Shown here: piece after piece, positions 1 to 24,350 of the stretch
Position numbering within the stretch: position 1 is the first letter of the stretch
How the letters are laid out: the number at the start of each line of letters is the position of its first letter
DNA from: Hirudinaria manillensis
Lineage: Eukaryota > Annelida > Clitellata > Hirudinida > Hirudinidae
Assembly (NCBI GenBank): GCA_034509925.1
Contig: CM067533.1
Location: 2,990,535 to 3,054,534, forward strand
Reading direction: 5' to 3'
Length of the DNA stretch: 64,000 nt
Translations under genes and position numbers: made by a program
Notes under the pieces: generated by a model
Database searches by the model: none
Told to the model about the DNA's origin: nothing
Seen by the model: only the letters and a program-made list of their open reading frames with translations

Positions 1-842
1 GAGTTATACTAACCCCTATTAATATAAGGGTAAGTATAATAATAATAATAATGGTAAAGATATTCCAGAGATTCCAATATCCCAACTTGTTGACTGTTTC
101 TCATAAGCGACGTGTTTCTTCCTTCTTCAGAATATGCACCATTTCGATCATCAAATAGATTCACTTCAGAACATGATGGACGAGACAAGACATTCAAATT
201 TCATCAATTGCCTTACAATTCTGGATGCTATGTTAATGCTTAATTGATCAGTTCATTGGAAACAAATCTTTTTCATAAATTTTATTCGTATTTATGAAAC
301 AAATTTCATAATTCCGTACAAAAGAACCTAACGTTTAAAAGTGAATTTTGATATAAAAAGAAGAGGAGGAAGAAGAGGAGGAAGAGGAGCATTGCATGTT
401 TTAAGCGCCTGATGACTTCACAAAACATTGTTCAAGCACACGTAACTCAAATGATTCGTTCTATAATTCACATAGCGACACCTATCGACAATCCACTCGG
501 CGCAGCAAACGCTATCGAGATTATCGTACCTCACGATTATTATTATTAATATTATTATTATTATTTTGACTTTGTGAAAAACTCAAGAAATGTGCAGACT
601 CGTTGCAAAACATCAAACGAACAGAGTCCTGGTCAGCTGCTAAAAAAAGCAATGAAATGAATGAACGAATGAATGAATGTTTTCTCCTCCTACGTAGGAT
701 TTGTGAAATTAAATGTAAAAATAAAAAATATAAAATAAAAATATAAAATTAGTTTCACGGTGCGACAGTCAAAAACGTCCGTGAGCTGACGACGAGGCAA
801 AATAAATGCTTGTTTTTGTTTTTTGATGTTATTGCAAAAAAA

Positions 843-884
<42 letters not shown>

Positions 885-1109
885 GGGTGTCCATTGGAGA
901 TGCGTGAACAACTTCAACTGTACAGCAGGTTAGAAAAACATTCTATTTGCAGGAAGTAGGATAGAATTTCATTCCAAAACTCAGATGGATCGGCGATAAA
1001 GTTAACATAATTAATAATAATAATAAAAATAATAATAATAATAAATAAATAAATAAAAAACAAACACATCGATTGCTGGTGGTTCAGTGGAATAGTGAAC
1101 ACTTAGTAC

Positions 1110-10964
<9,855 letters not shown>

Positions 10965-11972
10965 TACGAGATGACAACTTTCAAGCAATTAAAAGACTAC
11001 GTATTCATTTCAAAAGCTGCCATTGTTCCTATTATCACCCTTTCTTACAAGTACATTGTTGATGGTAAAATATAAATTTCTTAAGTAAGAAATTGTAGTT
11101 TAACTAGGGGCTGCAATTGTTGATACATTAAAAGATGTCAAAGAGTAATAAACACGTTAAATGTGTAATAAACTTCATAAATGATTTAACAAATGTTTAA
11201 ATAACAGAGTTATTTGTAGATTTTTATTATTTAGAAATTAACACAAGTTTTTGTTAAATTTATAAAGGTCTATGTCTTACTTTATTTTAGGTAAACAAGC
11301 GCTCAATAAGTTCATTGAAAAGTTTTGGCGTCGGTGTTCCAAGTTCGTGCTTGCGATTTTTTGGTGTATTTTATTTAAATATTATTTCAAAATAGGTGTT
11401 TTTTATTTTTGCGTTATTAAGCGTTCTGATATCGCGCAACATTCGCTAATTCTTTGAAAGCTATTGTTTCAATACATTCAATGGATTGGTTAGTGTCAGT
11501 ATTAACTGCAGAAACTAATTTAACATTGAATTTGGCGAAATTTGATTTTGATAACAAATAATTTCCTTTAAGATTATAATGGAGGTTTGTGAAACTTTGT
11601 TATAGGTTTGTTTGTGGAGTAGTTTCGTGATTTAGCCACTGTTACATCTAAAAATAAATGATGTGATTTTGTGGACAATCTTGAAGACATTAAGTAGTTG
11701 GAAAGTAGTTTAATAGCCATTTCTGGAAATTAATTTGTGTTTTTCAAAATTTGAGGAGTTGGAGTGGTAATAATGAATTTAAGCTGCAATTTCTGTCATT
11801 TAGTCTTTCATTCAGCTTATTATTGTTCAAATGTTAGCAAATAAAAAGTATATTTCACATCAAGCAACCAAAGTAGTAATTATGACACTAGGTGTTTTCT
11901 ACAAAATAAAAATTGCACATTTCATCTTGAGATCTTGCATGCTTCTTTTAGACCAGTCCAGAGTATCACAAT
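10965..11972. promoter_or_regulatory. Divergent intergenic region between PKC and RRM gene
   Basis: About 1 kb separates the PKC initiator codon (minus) from the RRM-protein initiator codon (plus), so both promoters and 5' UTRs should lie here. I see no clear TATA box. A TTTTAG acceptor-like site near 11290 and a short open stretch after it may belong to an upstream non-coding exon of the plus gene, but this is not established. Confidence 0.45.
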
Positions 11973-13267
11973 ATGCCAGTGAAAATTTTTGTTGGTCGGC
12001 TAGCTGAAGGAACTTCAAGAGATGATCTCTCTACATTATTCAAAAAGTATGGAGAAGTTGTGGAATGTGATGTAATCTCAAACTATGGATTCGTTGTAAG
12101 TCTCCAGGATTCAAAATATGAATGATTGTTCTGTTTAATTAAGCAATGTTTTAACAATTGTAATTTAATGATTTCTTATCATATCAGAGGGAAATTGAAA
12201 ATATTATCTGGTCTTTGGAAGCAATATTTTGTAGATCAGATTATAAATAACGTGTTTAGCTTATCAGTGATTTATTTGATATTACATTAAACTCCCGATG
12301 ATGATATTCGTTGCAATAATTCTTTCCATTTATCAATCTCAATCAATTTTTTGAATTGAGTTGCAATTCTTATGTAGCACATGAATTCAGTAGAAGAGGC
12401 TAATGCAGCAATTGCAGCTTTGGATGGTCACAATGTCAAAGGAAGCAACATCCATGTTGAAGTAAGTTTGTAATAAATTTTGAAACTTGAAAGGTTTTTA
12501 ATTCAGAAATTTTCACTAAAATTTGAAATTTGTTATATAAAATCAAATAATTCTTTTTTTTAGTTGTCCACAGCAAAAACACAAGGTAGGAAGAAAAGAT
12601 TGGATGCCAGGTTTGATTTGATTTTCTAAAAATGAATTTTCTGGCAATAATAATAATTGACCTTTCAATGGCTTCAGGGGCCCAGGTCCCAGCAGGGGCG
12701 GAATGACGAGGTACGAACCCTACCCACCACCAGCTGTTTATCCCACTGAGCCACCAGGCATAAGGAACATGGGACCACTGGTTCCTGACCATCAAACAGT
12801 GCCACCACACAGGGAAGAGTATGCTTCTGAACAGGTCAGTTCAGTTTTCTTTCTTTGTGTCTCCACAATGATTGTTTATTAATAGGTTTGGATTTCACGT
12901 TAATTTGCATGAAAATGTTTAAGAAAAGCAAAGAATACTTTTCAAAGTTAATCCTGGTTGTTGTGTCTTATACAAAATTTTTGGGTTGTTTCAAACAATT
13001 CTTGCACGACACATTAAAGGAATTTTCCATTGTTAATTCAAAGCACCTCCTAAACTATCATTAATGTTTTTCAGTATTTTATTAAATCCCATTTTGCAAG
13101 AAATGGACAAACTAGATTGTGACAAACTATCCTCATTTTGACAGGTCAAAGACCTCCTTGAGTTATACTTCAGGGACCCAATAGCATTTGATCAGTATGC
13201 AAAGACATACTATTACGGAGAGAGAATGGAGAGGATGGCACGGCTGAACAAGCATCCACCTGAGTGA
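11973..13267 (+). CDS. Single-RRM RNA-binding protein (RBM4/Lark-like RRM)
   Basis: Exons 11973-12095, 12378-12461, 12564-12610, 12678-12834 and 13145-13267 join in phase to 177 residues. Residues 1-69 form one RNA-recognition motif: RNP2-like KIFVGRL near the N-terminus and RNP1-like NYGFVHMN across the first splice junction, followed by the helix EEANAAIAALDG and strand SNIHVE. The layout MPVKIFVG...ECDVISNYGFV is closest to the first RRM of RBM4/Lark proteins. Unlike those, there is no second RRM or CCHC knuckle here. The rest is a basic spacer (GRKKRLDARG), a Pro/Tyr-rich stretch and an unfamiliar conserved-looking tail (LYFRDPIAFDQYAKTYYYGE). A role in RNA processing or translation is inferred from the RRM. 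An AATAAA lies 273 bp after the stop. Confidence 0.88.
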
Positions 13268-13540
13268 GGACTTTTCCTCTTCTCCATTGTAATTATTCTC
13301 CTTAAATTCAACTTTTTGAATTTTCAACTTTAACAATTTTTTAAAAAATCTTTTGAGATTATAACAATGGATCGATGAAAATTGATGCTGTTCTGTCGTG
13401 TTCTGGAGTTAAATTTAGACTTGCTACCATGACTTGCATATCCTGCTAACGTATTTGAAAGCTTTTACTGGTGTGTTTGAACAAATAGAATGAGCTAAAT
13501 ATAAGCGAGTTCAAATAATATGCTTGAATATCAGTTTTGT

Positions 13541-13546
13541 AATAAA
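13541..13546 (+). terminator. Polyadenylation signal of the RRM gene
   Basis: Canonical AATAAA downstream of the stop at 13267 on the same strand. Confidence 0.55.
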
Positions 13547-16099
13547 ACTAACATAACAGAATTATATATCATGCTAAAGTAGTTAGATGCTTTTACTAGT
13601 ATGCACCTTCTGAACAAACTGAATGCAAGCCACCAATGATACGCTTGAATATTACTTCTATTCATTCCAGGTACTATCCTCCTCAATCAACCTCAGCCAG
13701 AAGATTTGTTTGATTTTCTGTATATTGACAAAGGATCATAAATTAATTGAAACCAGCAAACTGAATCAAGTTCATTTACACCATTTTAAATCTCAGCATT
13801 TTTGCTTGGTTAAATAGAACACTAAAACATTGCAAATGTTAATGGCACCCGGTAAAAATTCATTCCCGGAAGACTTCTATAGACTGTGGCGTTGCGGAAA
13901 TTAAGATGCGATGGCATTTACAATCCTGTTTACCAAAATTTAGTTGAACTATATACTTTACGAAAGATATGTTGCATAATAATAATAATATAGTTATAAC
14001 AAAAAACAATTAGCATTTGTGGCTGAAACAACATGAACTGCAAACACTAGATGTACACGCAACCTGAGACGAAATCCTTTTTGCTTATGCGATGCATTAT
14101 GGTGAATTTAAAGCAAATAGTGGGTCTAAACATGATGGGGAAGTGAAATTTTTTTGTAGTGCAAATGGGTGAAAATACTCCAAAATCATCAGAATGTAAT
14201 GTCATAATTGTACTGTTTTAACTGGTAAATTAACCAGTTGATTGATGTACCACAGTGTAGGACACTGGTTCTTCTCTGCTATATGCACAACATAAACCTC
14301 ACCACCAAAGCAAATTTATGAACCAGTCCATACCCAAAAATGACGGTTTGTGTCGCATAAGCTTGACTCAAAACCACAACATGTAATATTCTAGCAAAGA
14401 ACATCTAGCACACAATAAGCAAACAAATTTAAATGAGTGTCTCCTCGCGAAGATCCCCAATCTTTGAAACTTTCATAAAAGATGAGGTATCCTTCAAAGG
14501 AATGTTAGTCTGCTGTCAAGCCATAATCGATATCCCGATAACTAGAGGCAGACTGTCTTACGAGCCCGTCCGCAAGCGAACCGCAAATCGCGCTACAAGC
14601 AAAACAAGCCTGCAACGAGCCAGGATCTCGAACTGACATTGACACAAAGGATGGGAACCTCCCGGCTTAGATGCACTATTCGCTTTTTTGTTTAACTAAT
14701 CAAGCCTCGACGTGTCTGAAAGCAAATATCTGAAAACAGACACGTACTCCGAGGCACTCGTAACAACCAGGGTTAGGTAGAGCGGCAAGCCGCAGCACAC
14801 AAAAGCCGAAAGACCCCAACTAGTGTAGCGCCTCACAGCTTATAAAGGGTCATCAACATTGATATAAAAAATATTCGAATTTGGAGTTATTAAAAAATGT
14901 TATATGTAATTTATTTTTTAAATTTAAATATTGATTTTTGAATTGTATTTTATATATTGTTTCAATTGATTAGCCTTTTAACTGAAGTTTTATTTGATCA
15001 GTCATTTATTACTTATTTTTTAAATACCATATTTCCAATAAATTCAACATTTATTCTCATCAGAGTTCTTATATAATATAAATAAATACGAAAAATAAAA
15101 TAAATAACAAAACTGTAATTTCCTGTTGAGGCGTCAACCAGGGGCTGTGCATTGCTGTGACAGGGACACTTTGACGATTTGCAGTGGTAACTCGTTATCT
15201 TGAAATGATGGGTCAGCCAATTGTTGATCTGCAAGCCTCTTGCAAGCTGCCGTTGACCTCTGTTCGTAGCAACGCATCTGCAACAACGTTTCCTCTCCTT
15301 TTATAAGCCTCATAACTGTCACTTGAATTGGCTGAGCTGTTTCACTCGAGGAATGCCTCCTTGTAAGTTGAGTGGTACCAACAGACTCCCTGAGTTATGG
15401 TTTCTGGGTCTAAATCTGCTGCGTGATCGATAATTGAATTTCCTGTGGTCTGAGTTGTTTAGTCGAGTGACTTTCAGCATCACTAGACAGTCGCTAATCT
15501 GTCGCAACTTTGGAGCTATATCGAAATCTGCTCGTTGGTGGGTATAATGTGTGCCAGGATCGGTGTCTGGTGCGCTCATACATTGTACATTATAATGAAT
15601 GCGGTCTATTCACTTTTCGAGGAGTGACAGGTTTGACTCCTTTGTTTAAATCTTCCGTGAGATGTCTCTTGGACCCTATATGACGAGAATGTGAGTAGGA
15701 AAGACCGCAAAGCAGCACCCTTTGCATTCACGGAAAAATGAAGAATGAAGAACGACCTACCGACATTGCGGAGTATAATTTCTTCTTTATAAAAGGTCAT
15801 ACTCATAAATGGTCTTACTCTCTACACTTGAGAATACATTTCTCTAAAAATGCGGTATTTTTTATTTGTTGTCCTGTTCCTTGACCACTGGAAATTCATC
15901 ATAGAAAAGTAACACTGGAAAATTTCTCGCATGGAAAATTCATCGCACAGTAATTCTGAAAAGGGAAAATAAGTTGAAGTTACACAGCCGACTAGCCTTT
16001 TGAATAGAATAAGACAAAATACTCACTTAAAGATTTTATTTTAAAGAAAAACTCAATTAAAAGTTAAAATTGTGAGCTAAACTCCTAAAATAATCTATG
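13547..16099. other. Intergenic spacer with hairpin and degenerate coding-like sequence
   Basis: No gene could be supported. At 14430-14840 there is a GC-richer segment containing a long hairpin. From about 15130 to 15810 the minus strand has several short adjacent open stretches in different frames, of amino-acid composition like real coding, which I do not recognise; a decayed mobile element is possible. Confidence 0.4.
14704..14755. repeat. Long imperfect inverted repeat (hairpin)
   Basis: GCCTCG (14704-14709) plus ACGTGTCTG (14710-14718) pair with CAGACACGT (14737-14745) plus CGAGGC (14750-14755): 15 base pairs, an 18-nt loop and one 4-nt bulge. A second small palindrome GCGGCAAGCCGC lies at 14782-14793. 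Confidence 0.7.
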
Positions 16100-16108
16100 A
16101 TGTTCATT

Positions 16109-16327
16109 TCACCTTAAATTTTGAAGCTTCTCGACAACGTATTTTCCCAAATGTTTACATTGATGACCGCTACCTGTTGCCAAGTTGCCCTCATTATGGG
16201 CCTGTTTTTTTTTCAGGGCTTGGACAACTTTCCTTATGTTGGGATGATTGGCTCCTAAGAACTCGTTAAAATTCCTGTGCCAACAGGAATTGTTAGTTTT
16301 GGGCGTAGCTGTCAAGCTTTCGGCCAT
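16109..16327 (-). pseudogene. Mutator-like (MULE) transposase fragment
   Basis: The minus strand encodes a short peptide with WHRNFNEFLGANHPNIRKV followed by QALKKKQAHNE. This resembles the C-terminal region of animal MULE transposase-like proteins, where a WH...HPNIW...LKKEQ pattern is common. Only this end is present, there is no surrounding transposase core, and the fragment is short. I see no terminal inverted repeats. It is a relic; the family assignment rests on remembered motif similarity. Confidence 0.55.
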
Positions 16328-16778
16328 GTGTCTTCAAAATACAACAAAAATGGACAGTTGAAGGAACACCTAATATCTGTAATTGTGCATAAATTCAATT
16401 GATGTTCTTTTGCGTGGTCATTTTCACAGTCCGGAACCTGTCGTCATGGATTATGTAGCAGAATCTGTCCTTTAGTAAATCGAATAATTAAAATATTGTT
16501 TGGTCTTTCTGGTTAAATATATTAATACAAAATGTCGTTGACGTCCTTACGAATATTCTCTGAAATTGTTAACGTTTTAACCTTTGTTCATGTTCTTATC
16601 TTTACTTTCAATGTTGCCTGTTTTTCGTGTCGCTATTTTGGATGGACTCTCAAATCGGTGACAGTACTCCCCTCTTGAGTTGAGATTGTAGATAAATTAG
16701 ACTGTCTTCTTAAAAAGCCTTTTGATTTTCTGAAACTTCATTCTCGCCTTTGTTCTGCACTCGATCTCAATTTGTCGC

Positions 16779-19700
16779 ATGGGGAAGGAAAGCTATTTAG
16801 AAACTGTTGACTTGATCGTCATCGCATTATACTTTGTTGTCGTCATTTCAGTTGGACTCGTGGTTAGTAATTGGTATCCTGTGTGTTTATAAATACGCAT
16901 CTCATAAGTTCTGCTGGCTTTTGCTTTTTCTTGCTCGGCATTTTCTTGCGAAATTTCATATAAATTGTTTTTAACTTTTCTTTCTTTATAATGAAGCACA
17001 TGATTGTTTAAAACATTGGCCCTTTTAAATCATTTTATAAGACTTGATTTTTGAACCTGAGAATTTTTTGTTTGTGGTCAACAGATTTCGTATCGAACAA
17101 AAAATGTCTCCTAACAAAAAAAAAAACCAAATATTATTTTCAGAATATTTAATAAATTTAACCTACAACGATATTATTACCTCAGGCCACATTTCTCGCA
17201 AATCGGAGGAATGCAAAAGGATTTTTTCTGGCTGGTCGTTCGATGACTTTTATTCCGGTAATTTTTCTTAACCCATTAGTGCCTACTGCACCCTGGACAT
17301 CAGGGTGTACTCATAAAATCAGTTACAAATCCTTTGAAAATAAAAATATTCACACTATTTTATAACGTTTAGTCTTTATGTTTATAATTCCATTCATTTA
17401 TTGCATATTTTCTCATTGTTTTGACATAACTTTTTGATAATTGAATAGAATTGTATCGTGTCGCTCGCAAAACTAAGACATTAGTGGATTTAGTGTCGCT
17501 CAATGTTTTATTGAATCGATGTTCCAGAGAGACCAGAGATAAGATGTTTATTATTTAATATAATCATTGAGATTGGCTGGCATAATAATTTGCAATAATC
17601 TGTAAAAAATGCTTAACGAAAGAAGAAACCACGAACCAAGAGACACAAAGGAAATCAAAGACAATTTCAAAATTCTACCAGCAGATTGATTTTATGAGTT
17701 TTTCATATTTTAAATTTATCTTCATTGGGTGGCTTTTCCACCCAAACTATTCGCTAAGAGGCTTCGAAAGGTCAACTCAATCATCGCCCTTGATTATTAT
17801 GTAGTACTCCCGTAAAAGTACTTCATGAAGTGTAATTCCCCGCTAAGCTTAAGAGATACTCGATAACTGATAGGTAACTTTGCAAAGTAAGAATGCTTGC
17901 GTTCATCGTTTCAAGTGAAAAGTTCTCTTCAAGTTTTGTGTCTGGAACCATATCAATTATAAAAATTTAACCATGGCTAATCATACCATTTCAAACAATT
18001 AACTGATCAATTTGTGTTTTAGATTGCAGGATCAATATTCGCAAGCAATGTAGGGGCTCCGATGTTCATAGGATTGGCTGGATCAGCCGCTGCTGTTGGA
18101 TTTGTGCCTACAATGTTCGAGTGGGAAGTTTGTACCTAGGTTTATTTATTCATGGCCACGATTTTTCATTTAATAAAGTTCACAAATTTCAGGCCACGTT
18201 TATTCTCATTATTTTGGGCTGGCTGTTCGTTCCCATATATCTGACTTCTGGAGTGAGTGGAGTCATTTTGAGCGATAAATTTGATTAAAAGTGCTGATTT
18301 ACATAACAGATTAACTTAATGAATGGATAAAGTTCAACTTATATTACATCCTAAGAAGAGCATGATATAAATAATTCAGATGGCAACCAGGTGTGTTGGG
18401 GTTGCGAAACCCACAACATAGAACTTTCTTCTGGAAGCGTTTCATGTTCTGACAATCATCACATTTCCAATAAAATCACTTTTTCTGAACGCTCTTATTT
18501 TTTTGTGTGTAACATTCGGGTTCAAAAATCACATTGTCTTTTATTTTTCCTGGACAGCAACTTACTCTGTCCCTATTCTTTTCTGCTGCTTTGAATACAT
18601 TCCAATATCTCAGATATTTCTTTTAAGGTAGGATCGTTTGTAAAAATCTTGTTGGTCTTGGACAGATTGTAAATGTGGAGAGCCGTGTTAAGTTGTAAAA
18701 TTGTTTTTTTTTAATAACTTACATTTGCAACAAATCTTTGCAGAGTTACACGATGCCTGAATATCTACAGAAGAGATTCGGTGGAAAAAGATTAAGAATT
18801 TATTACTCAATTGTCCTTCTTTTTATTTCTATCATCAGTGGAATATCGGTAAATAGGCTTTAAAAGGAGAGACTATTGATACCTTAAACGTGACATTTAT
18901 CAATTTAGTTTTAAAATATCAACAAATTAAGACATCCCAATTTAGTGGCAGATTTCTGAATTAAAATGATAAATACGATCGTTTAATTTAACAACAAAAG
19001 GTTTGACAATTTTTGGTTAAACTGGATAAGTTGAAAAATGCATAAACGATTAAAAATAACTTTCATATTTTTTAGGGTGAAATATATGCTGGAGGTATTT
19101 TCATGAAGGAATTGTTAGGATGGGATATCTATTTGTCCACAATCGTGATTCTAGCAATTACAGCAGTCTATACTATCGGAGGTTTCGTGTTTTCAATAAT
19201 ATTCATGAAGTTTCATTGTTACTTAAAGAAAGGTCAACCTTATTAGGAGGCTTAGCTGCTGTTATTTATACGGACACCTTGCAAGCTTTCGTGCTTATTA
19301 TCGGAGCTTCGGTAGTGGCCGCTCTATGTGAGTGTTTAGTATTAATTCTTATTATATTAATTAATTATTTATTTAATATTAATTCACTAATTCTGACTTA
19401 AAATCATCGTCGATGCTCTTATTTTTTTAGCTCTTATTGAAGTAGGAGGATACGATGCCATGGTCAGTCAGTTTATGCAAGCTGCCTCGAGAGATACGTA
19501 CATAAAAGTTCATCGGAGTGGTAATGCCAGCTGCGGATTTCCTCCATCGGACTCTTTCCATGTTTTCCGAGGCTTGGACTCGAGCTATCCTTGGCCTGGT
19601 CTTGTCTTGGGTCTCCCTATTATTGGGATTTTTTATTGGTGCACCCAACAGGTTCGTACGAACAAGACTACATTGTCAGCCTTGTATCATTGCTTCATGA

Positions 19701-21692
19701 ATATTGATGATCCCCTTTAATTTATTTCAGGTCATCGTTCAAAGAAATTTGGCGGCAAAGAATCTCACCCACAGCAAAGCAGCTTGCGTTCTGGCCAGTT
19801 ACGTAAAACTGCTTCCATTTTTTATTTTTATCATTCCAGGAATGGTCAGCAGAATCATGTATCCAGGTTCGTTTATGTGGAAATTTGGAATTGTAACTCA
19901 CATTTTCGTTTGTTTCTGTTGAATTATAGATAAAGTAGCATGTTCTTCTCCTGAAGCCTGTGACGAAGTATGCTCTAATCCTGCCGGATGCACCAATATT
20001 GCCTATCCTCTGTTGGTCCTCCGCATTTTACCTGCAGGTTAATACTTGAGGCACGTCGATAAATGGCATCCAATATTCCCTGTTAATGCCACAATAATAA
20101 TCTTTTAGGACTAAAAGGTCTGATGTTGGCTGCCATGTTATCGGCTCTCATGAGCACCTTGACTTCGCATTTTAACAGCAGTTCTTCGCTCTTCACGTTG
20201 GACATTTGGATTCACTTTCGTAAGAAAGCCAGCCAGTTTGAAGTTGTACTCGTCGGGAGACTGTTCGGCTTATTTATGATCGGAGTTAGTGTCGCCTGGC
20301 TCCCGATCTTACAATTGGTCCAAGGTGGAAGGTTTTGGGATTACATTCAGGCCATATCGTCCTACATCACGCCGCCCTGGGTGGCAGCATTTGTACTTGG
20401 AATATTTTGGGAAAGGACTACCGAGCAGGTACTGTGCATATTTTAAACTTTAAGTTAGAACCAAAAAAATATTAAAAATTTACAAATAGTTGAATCGTGA
20501 TATAAATGCATTATTGTTATGCAGTTAGCAAAAAACAGTTAAGATGAGTGAACAAATAAAGATATCACATAACATAATTTGCTGGGTGTAATTTAAGATA
20601 AGAAATAGATAGGCTGATGGGCCTTATTCCTAGAAGTATCCGAGAAATATGTCAAACACTTGTGGTTATAGGTCCTCAATGTCTCCATTCTTAAATTGTT
20701 CGTAGACAATGTTATAAATATCTTCAACTTTACACATCTCTCGATGAGGTTAAAGGTCGTCCTGAACAAAAGGAGATTTAAATTTTTAAGCACATTTTTA
20801 TAAATAGAATTTATGGAATTCGATTTCATTTTGTCGAATAAATTAATATAAACTTTGCTAATTCAGGTTCTACCGTCACCAATATGAATTTAAAAAAATA
20901 ACTTGCTTGAATTTTCCATAACAAAAATACTAATGATACCGTGACGGTTTATTTGAAGGGGGTTTGGTGGGGTCTCATGGTTGGCCTATTGGTTGGGGCC
21001 ATAAGAATGGCCATGGAGTTCAGTTACACGGCACCGGCCTGTGGCAGTGCGGATGTCGACAACAGGCCTTCCGTATTTGCAGATGTCCATTACTTGACGT
21101 TCGCTCTCATACTGGCTGTAATATCTTTCGTTGTCATGATTTTGGTCTCCATCGTCACTGCGCCAAGAAAGGCTGAACAAGTTATATTGCTTTCTGACAT
21201 CTGTCATCTTGTTTAACAAAAACAAAAGCATTGTCCAAAAAGTCAAAAGCGATATAAATAATATACGCTAATGAATTAATAAAGTATATTTAGAGGTCGG
21301 ACAAAATAATGCGAGTTGGCCATTTTAGATTCGCAGAGTGACTTGGTGGACGAGAAAATCTGAACTGAATCCAGAACTGACGGACGATGAGACCGAAGAT
21401 CACAGAGCATCCGAGGAAATTGAAGAGACCGGGGAAGGTAGACCGACTCGGTTTTTTGCTTTAACGCGTTTTAAACCAGAATAAAACGTATTTTTCAGAG
21501 GCAAATCGCTGCAAAAAGTTTTACAATCTCGTGTGTTCATCTTCCGCACACGGAGACAAAAACTCTCCGAACGATGAAAGCGAGGAACTGAAGCATCTCC
21601 TGAAAGAGGACAAGAAATGGTCTCGAATTTGCAACGTGAATTGCATCCTGCTTTTGGCATTCACTTGTTTCCTCATCGGCTTTTACGCTTAA
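16779..21692 (+). CDS. Sodium/solute symporter, SLC5 (SGLT-like) family
   Basis: Exons 16779-16862, 17186-17257, 18023-18127, 18193-18252, 18744-18848, 19076-19181, 19247-19327, 19431-19651, 19731-19866, 19930-20037, 20109-20428, 20959-21180, 21329-21437 and 21499-21692 join in phase to 640 residues, the usual size for sodium-coupled glucose or myo-inositol transporters of the plasma membrane. Family marks include [13 protein letters not shown] after the first membrane helix, [54 protein letters not shown]...YWCTQQ, the Cys-rich loop ([13 protein letters not shown]), [20 protein letters not shown], and a final hydrophobic helix at the extreme C-terminus after an acidic cytoplasmic loop. The Cys-rich loop and the C-terminal helix favour the SLC5A1/A2/A9-type branch, but the substrate cannot be read from sequence. 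The acceptor at 20958 has a weak pyrimidine tract. AATAAA lies at 21876. Confidence 0.94.
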
Positions 21693-21875
21693 GTCGAACA
21701 ACGTGGTTAACATTTTGGCCACTCATATTCGACTATTAAATACTCTTGTTAATGTCAACAAGGACTCGATCAGAATATTTTTTGTGAGGGTCTTACCATC
21801 ATATCGTAGTGTTTCAACGATGTTCTTTACATACTAGGTTATCGACAGCTAATGTTTTACTAACATTTATTTAGA

Positions 21876-21881
21876 AATAAA
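21876..21881 (+). terminator. Polyadenylation signal of the SLC5 gene
   Basis: AATAAA 184 bp after the stop codon on the coding strand. Confidence 0.6.
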
Positions 21882-22721
21882 GTTATTCATTCGAACAAAT
21901 CTTTTCAATGAACAAATTCAATGAACTTCGTTGTAAATTCTTGGTCTTGGAAGGTTGGAGTCTAGAAAGGAACTCGAAGCACATACGGGACTGTGGTTTG
22001 CGTCCGGACCGGACTTTTAGTATGTTTTGTTTCGGTAATTTGTTGAAGTTTAATTGCTGTGTGTGGAACCGGTTTTGTCAAACGTTACATTGGAGATGGA
22101 CGATTGATCATATAGGATCGATCATGGAGGTGTCACGAACTAACACGGAATTCTTGGGTGTAAGAGTAACAGATAACTATAAATATTCAATTTATACTGA
22201 TGTTATTCACAGGATGATTTGTCAATGCTGGCAAGTGATAGCTGTTAACTGTACGAACGTTATAGTTGCATTATTTATAGTTTCCAATGATTAAAATAAT
22301 TTTTATTTATATAAATATTCCTTGGAATAAAAACAGATTTATATTGTATTTATTATTAATAAATTATTTTGGAAATTAATCAAACCTATTGTTGAAGTTA
22401 CGAAGTTATGATTAAAAGACTTCGGTGCCAGCAATTCTAACTTTTTTGCAGCTTAACTTATCACAATTAATTTTATTTTAAGCCGAAATTACATTAAAAT
22501 TTTTCAAATTACTTCCAATTTCTTTTGTGACCTTTTGTTACCTTAGCAACCGAAAATTTCCCAATTTTCCATTAAATCAGAAATAATAATTATTATGCCA
22601 ACAATTACTTATAGAACATAATAATAACAATAATAATAATATTAACAGCAATAATAATTATTGTTATTAATATCAATGGCATTAATAATAGTATCATTGA
22701 TAATAACAATAATGATGATAA
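21882..22721. other. Intergenic spacer, nothing recognised
   Basis: AT-rich sequence. A 128-codon plus-strand open stretch at 21908-22294 has no recognisable motifs, and its amino-acid make-up does not convince me that it is coding. Confidence 0.4.
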
Positions 22722-22756
22722 TAATGATAATAATAATAATAATAATAATAATAATT
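22722..22756. repeat. (AAT)n microsatellite at retrotransposon 5' junction
   Basis: Short AAT repeat directly upstream of the truncated retrotransposon; the same repeat continues on its 3' side from 23971. Confidence 0.85.
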
Positions 22757-24111
<1,355 letters not shown>

Positions 24112-24280
24112 GCAGCAATAAGAATTTGGTGAGAGATAACTTATTCGAGGCACACAGTAATGATAAAAGAACTGTGGTGCAAAACTCGATCGACTGCCTT
24201 TAATTGGCGCCGAGTTCGTGATTTACAACTTTCTTGCTAATTCAAAGCGGCCATTACATGATAAAGTCCCGAATGAATTG

Positions 24281-24350
24281 CTGTGTATTACGATGCATTG
24301 CGATGTATTACGAGGTATCGCAACGTATTAAAAGGTATCGTAATCTATTA
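24281..24350. repeat. Degenerate 10-bp tandem repeat
   Basis: Seven 10-bp units alternating between forms like CGATGTATTA and CGAGGTATCG. Similar words recur up to about 24470 in a less regular order. Confidence 0.5.

Noticed and set aside
690-1102. Short minus-strand open stretches rich in Tyr, Ile and Phe
   Set aside because: They translate AAT/ATT microsatellites and AT-rich 3' flank of PKC; no domain and no codon-use signal.
14570-14650. Possible tRNA-like B box (GTTCGAGATC on the minus strand)
   Set aside because: No A box at the right distance and no cloverleaf could be drawn, so neither a tRNA nor a tRNA-derived SINE is supported.
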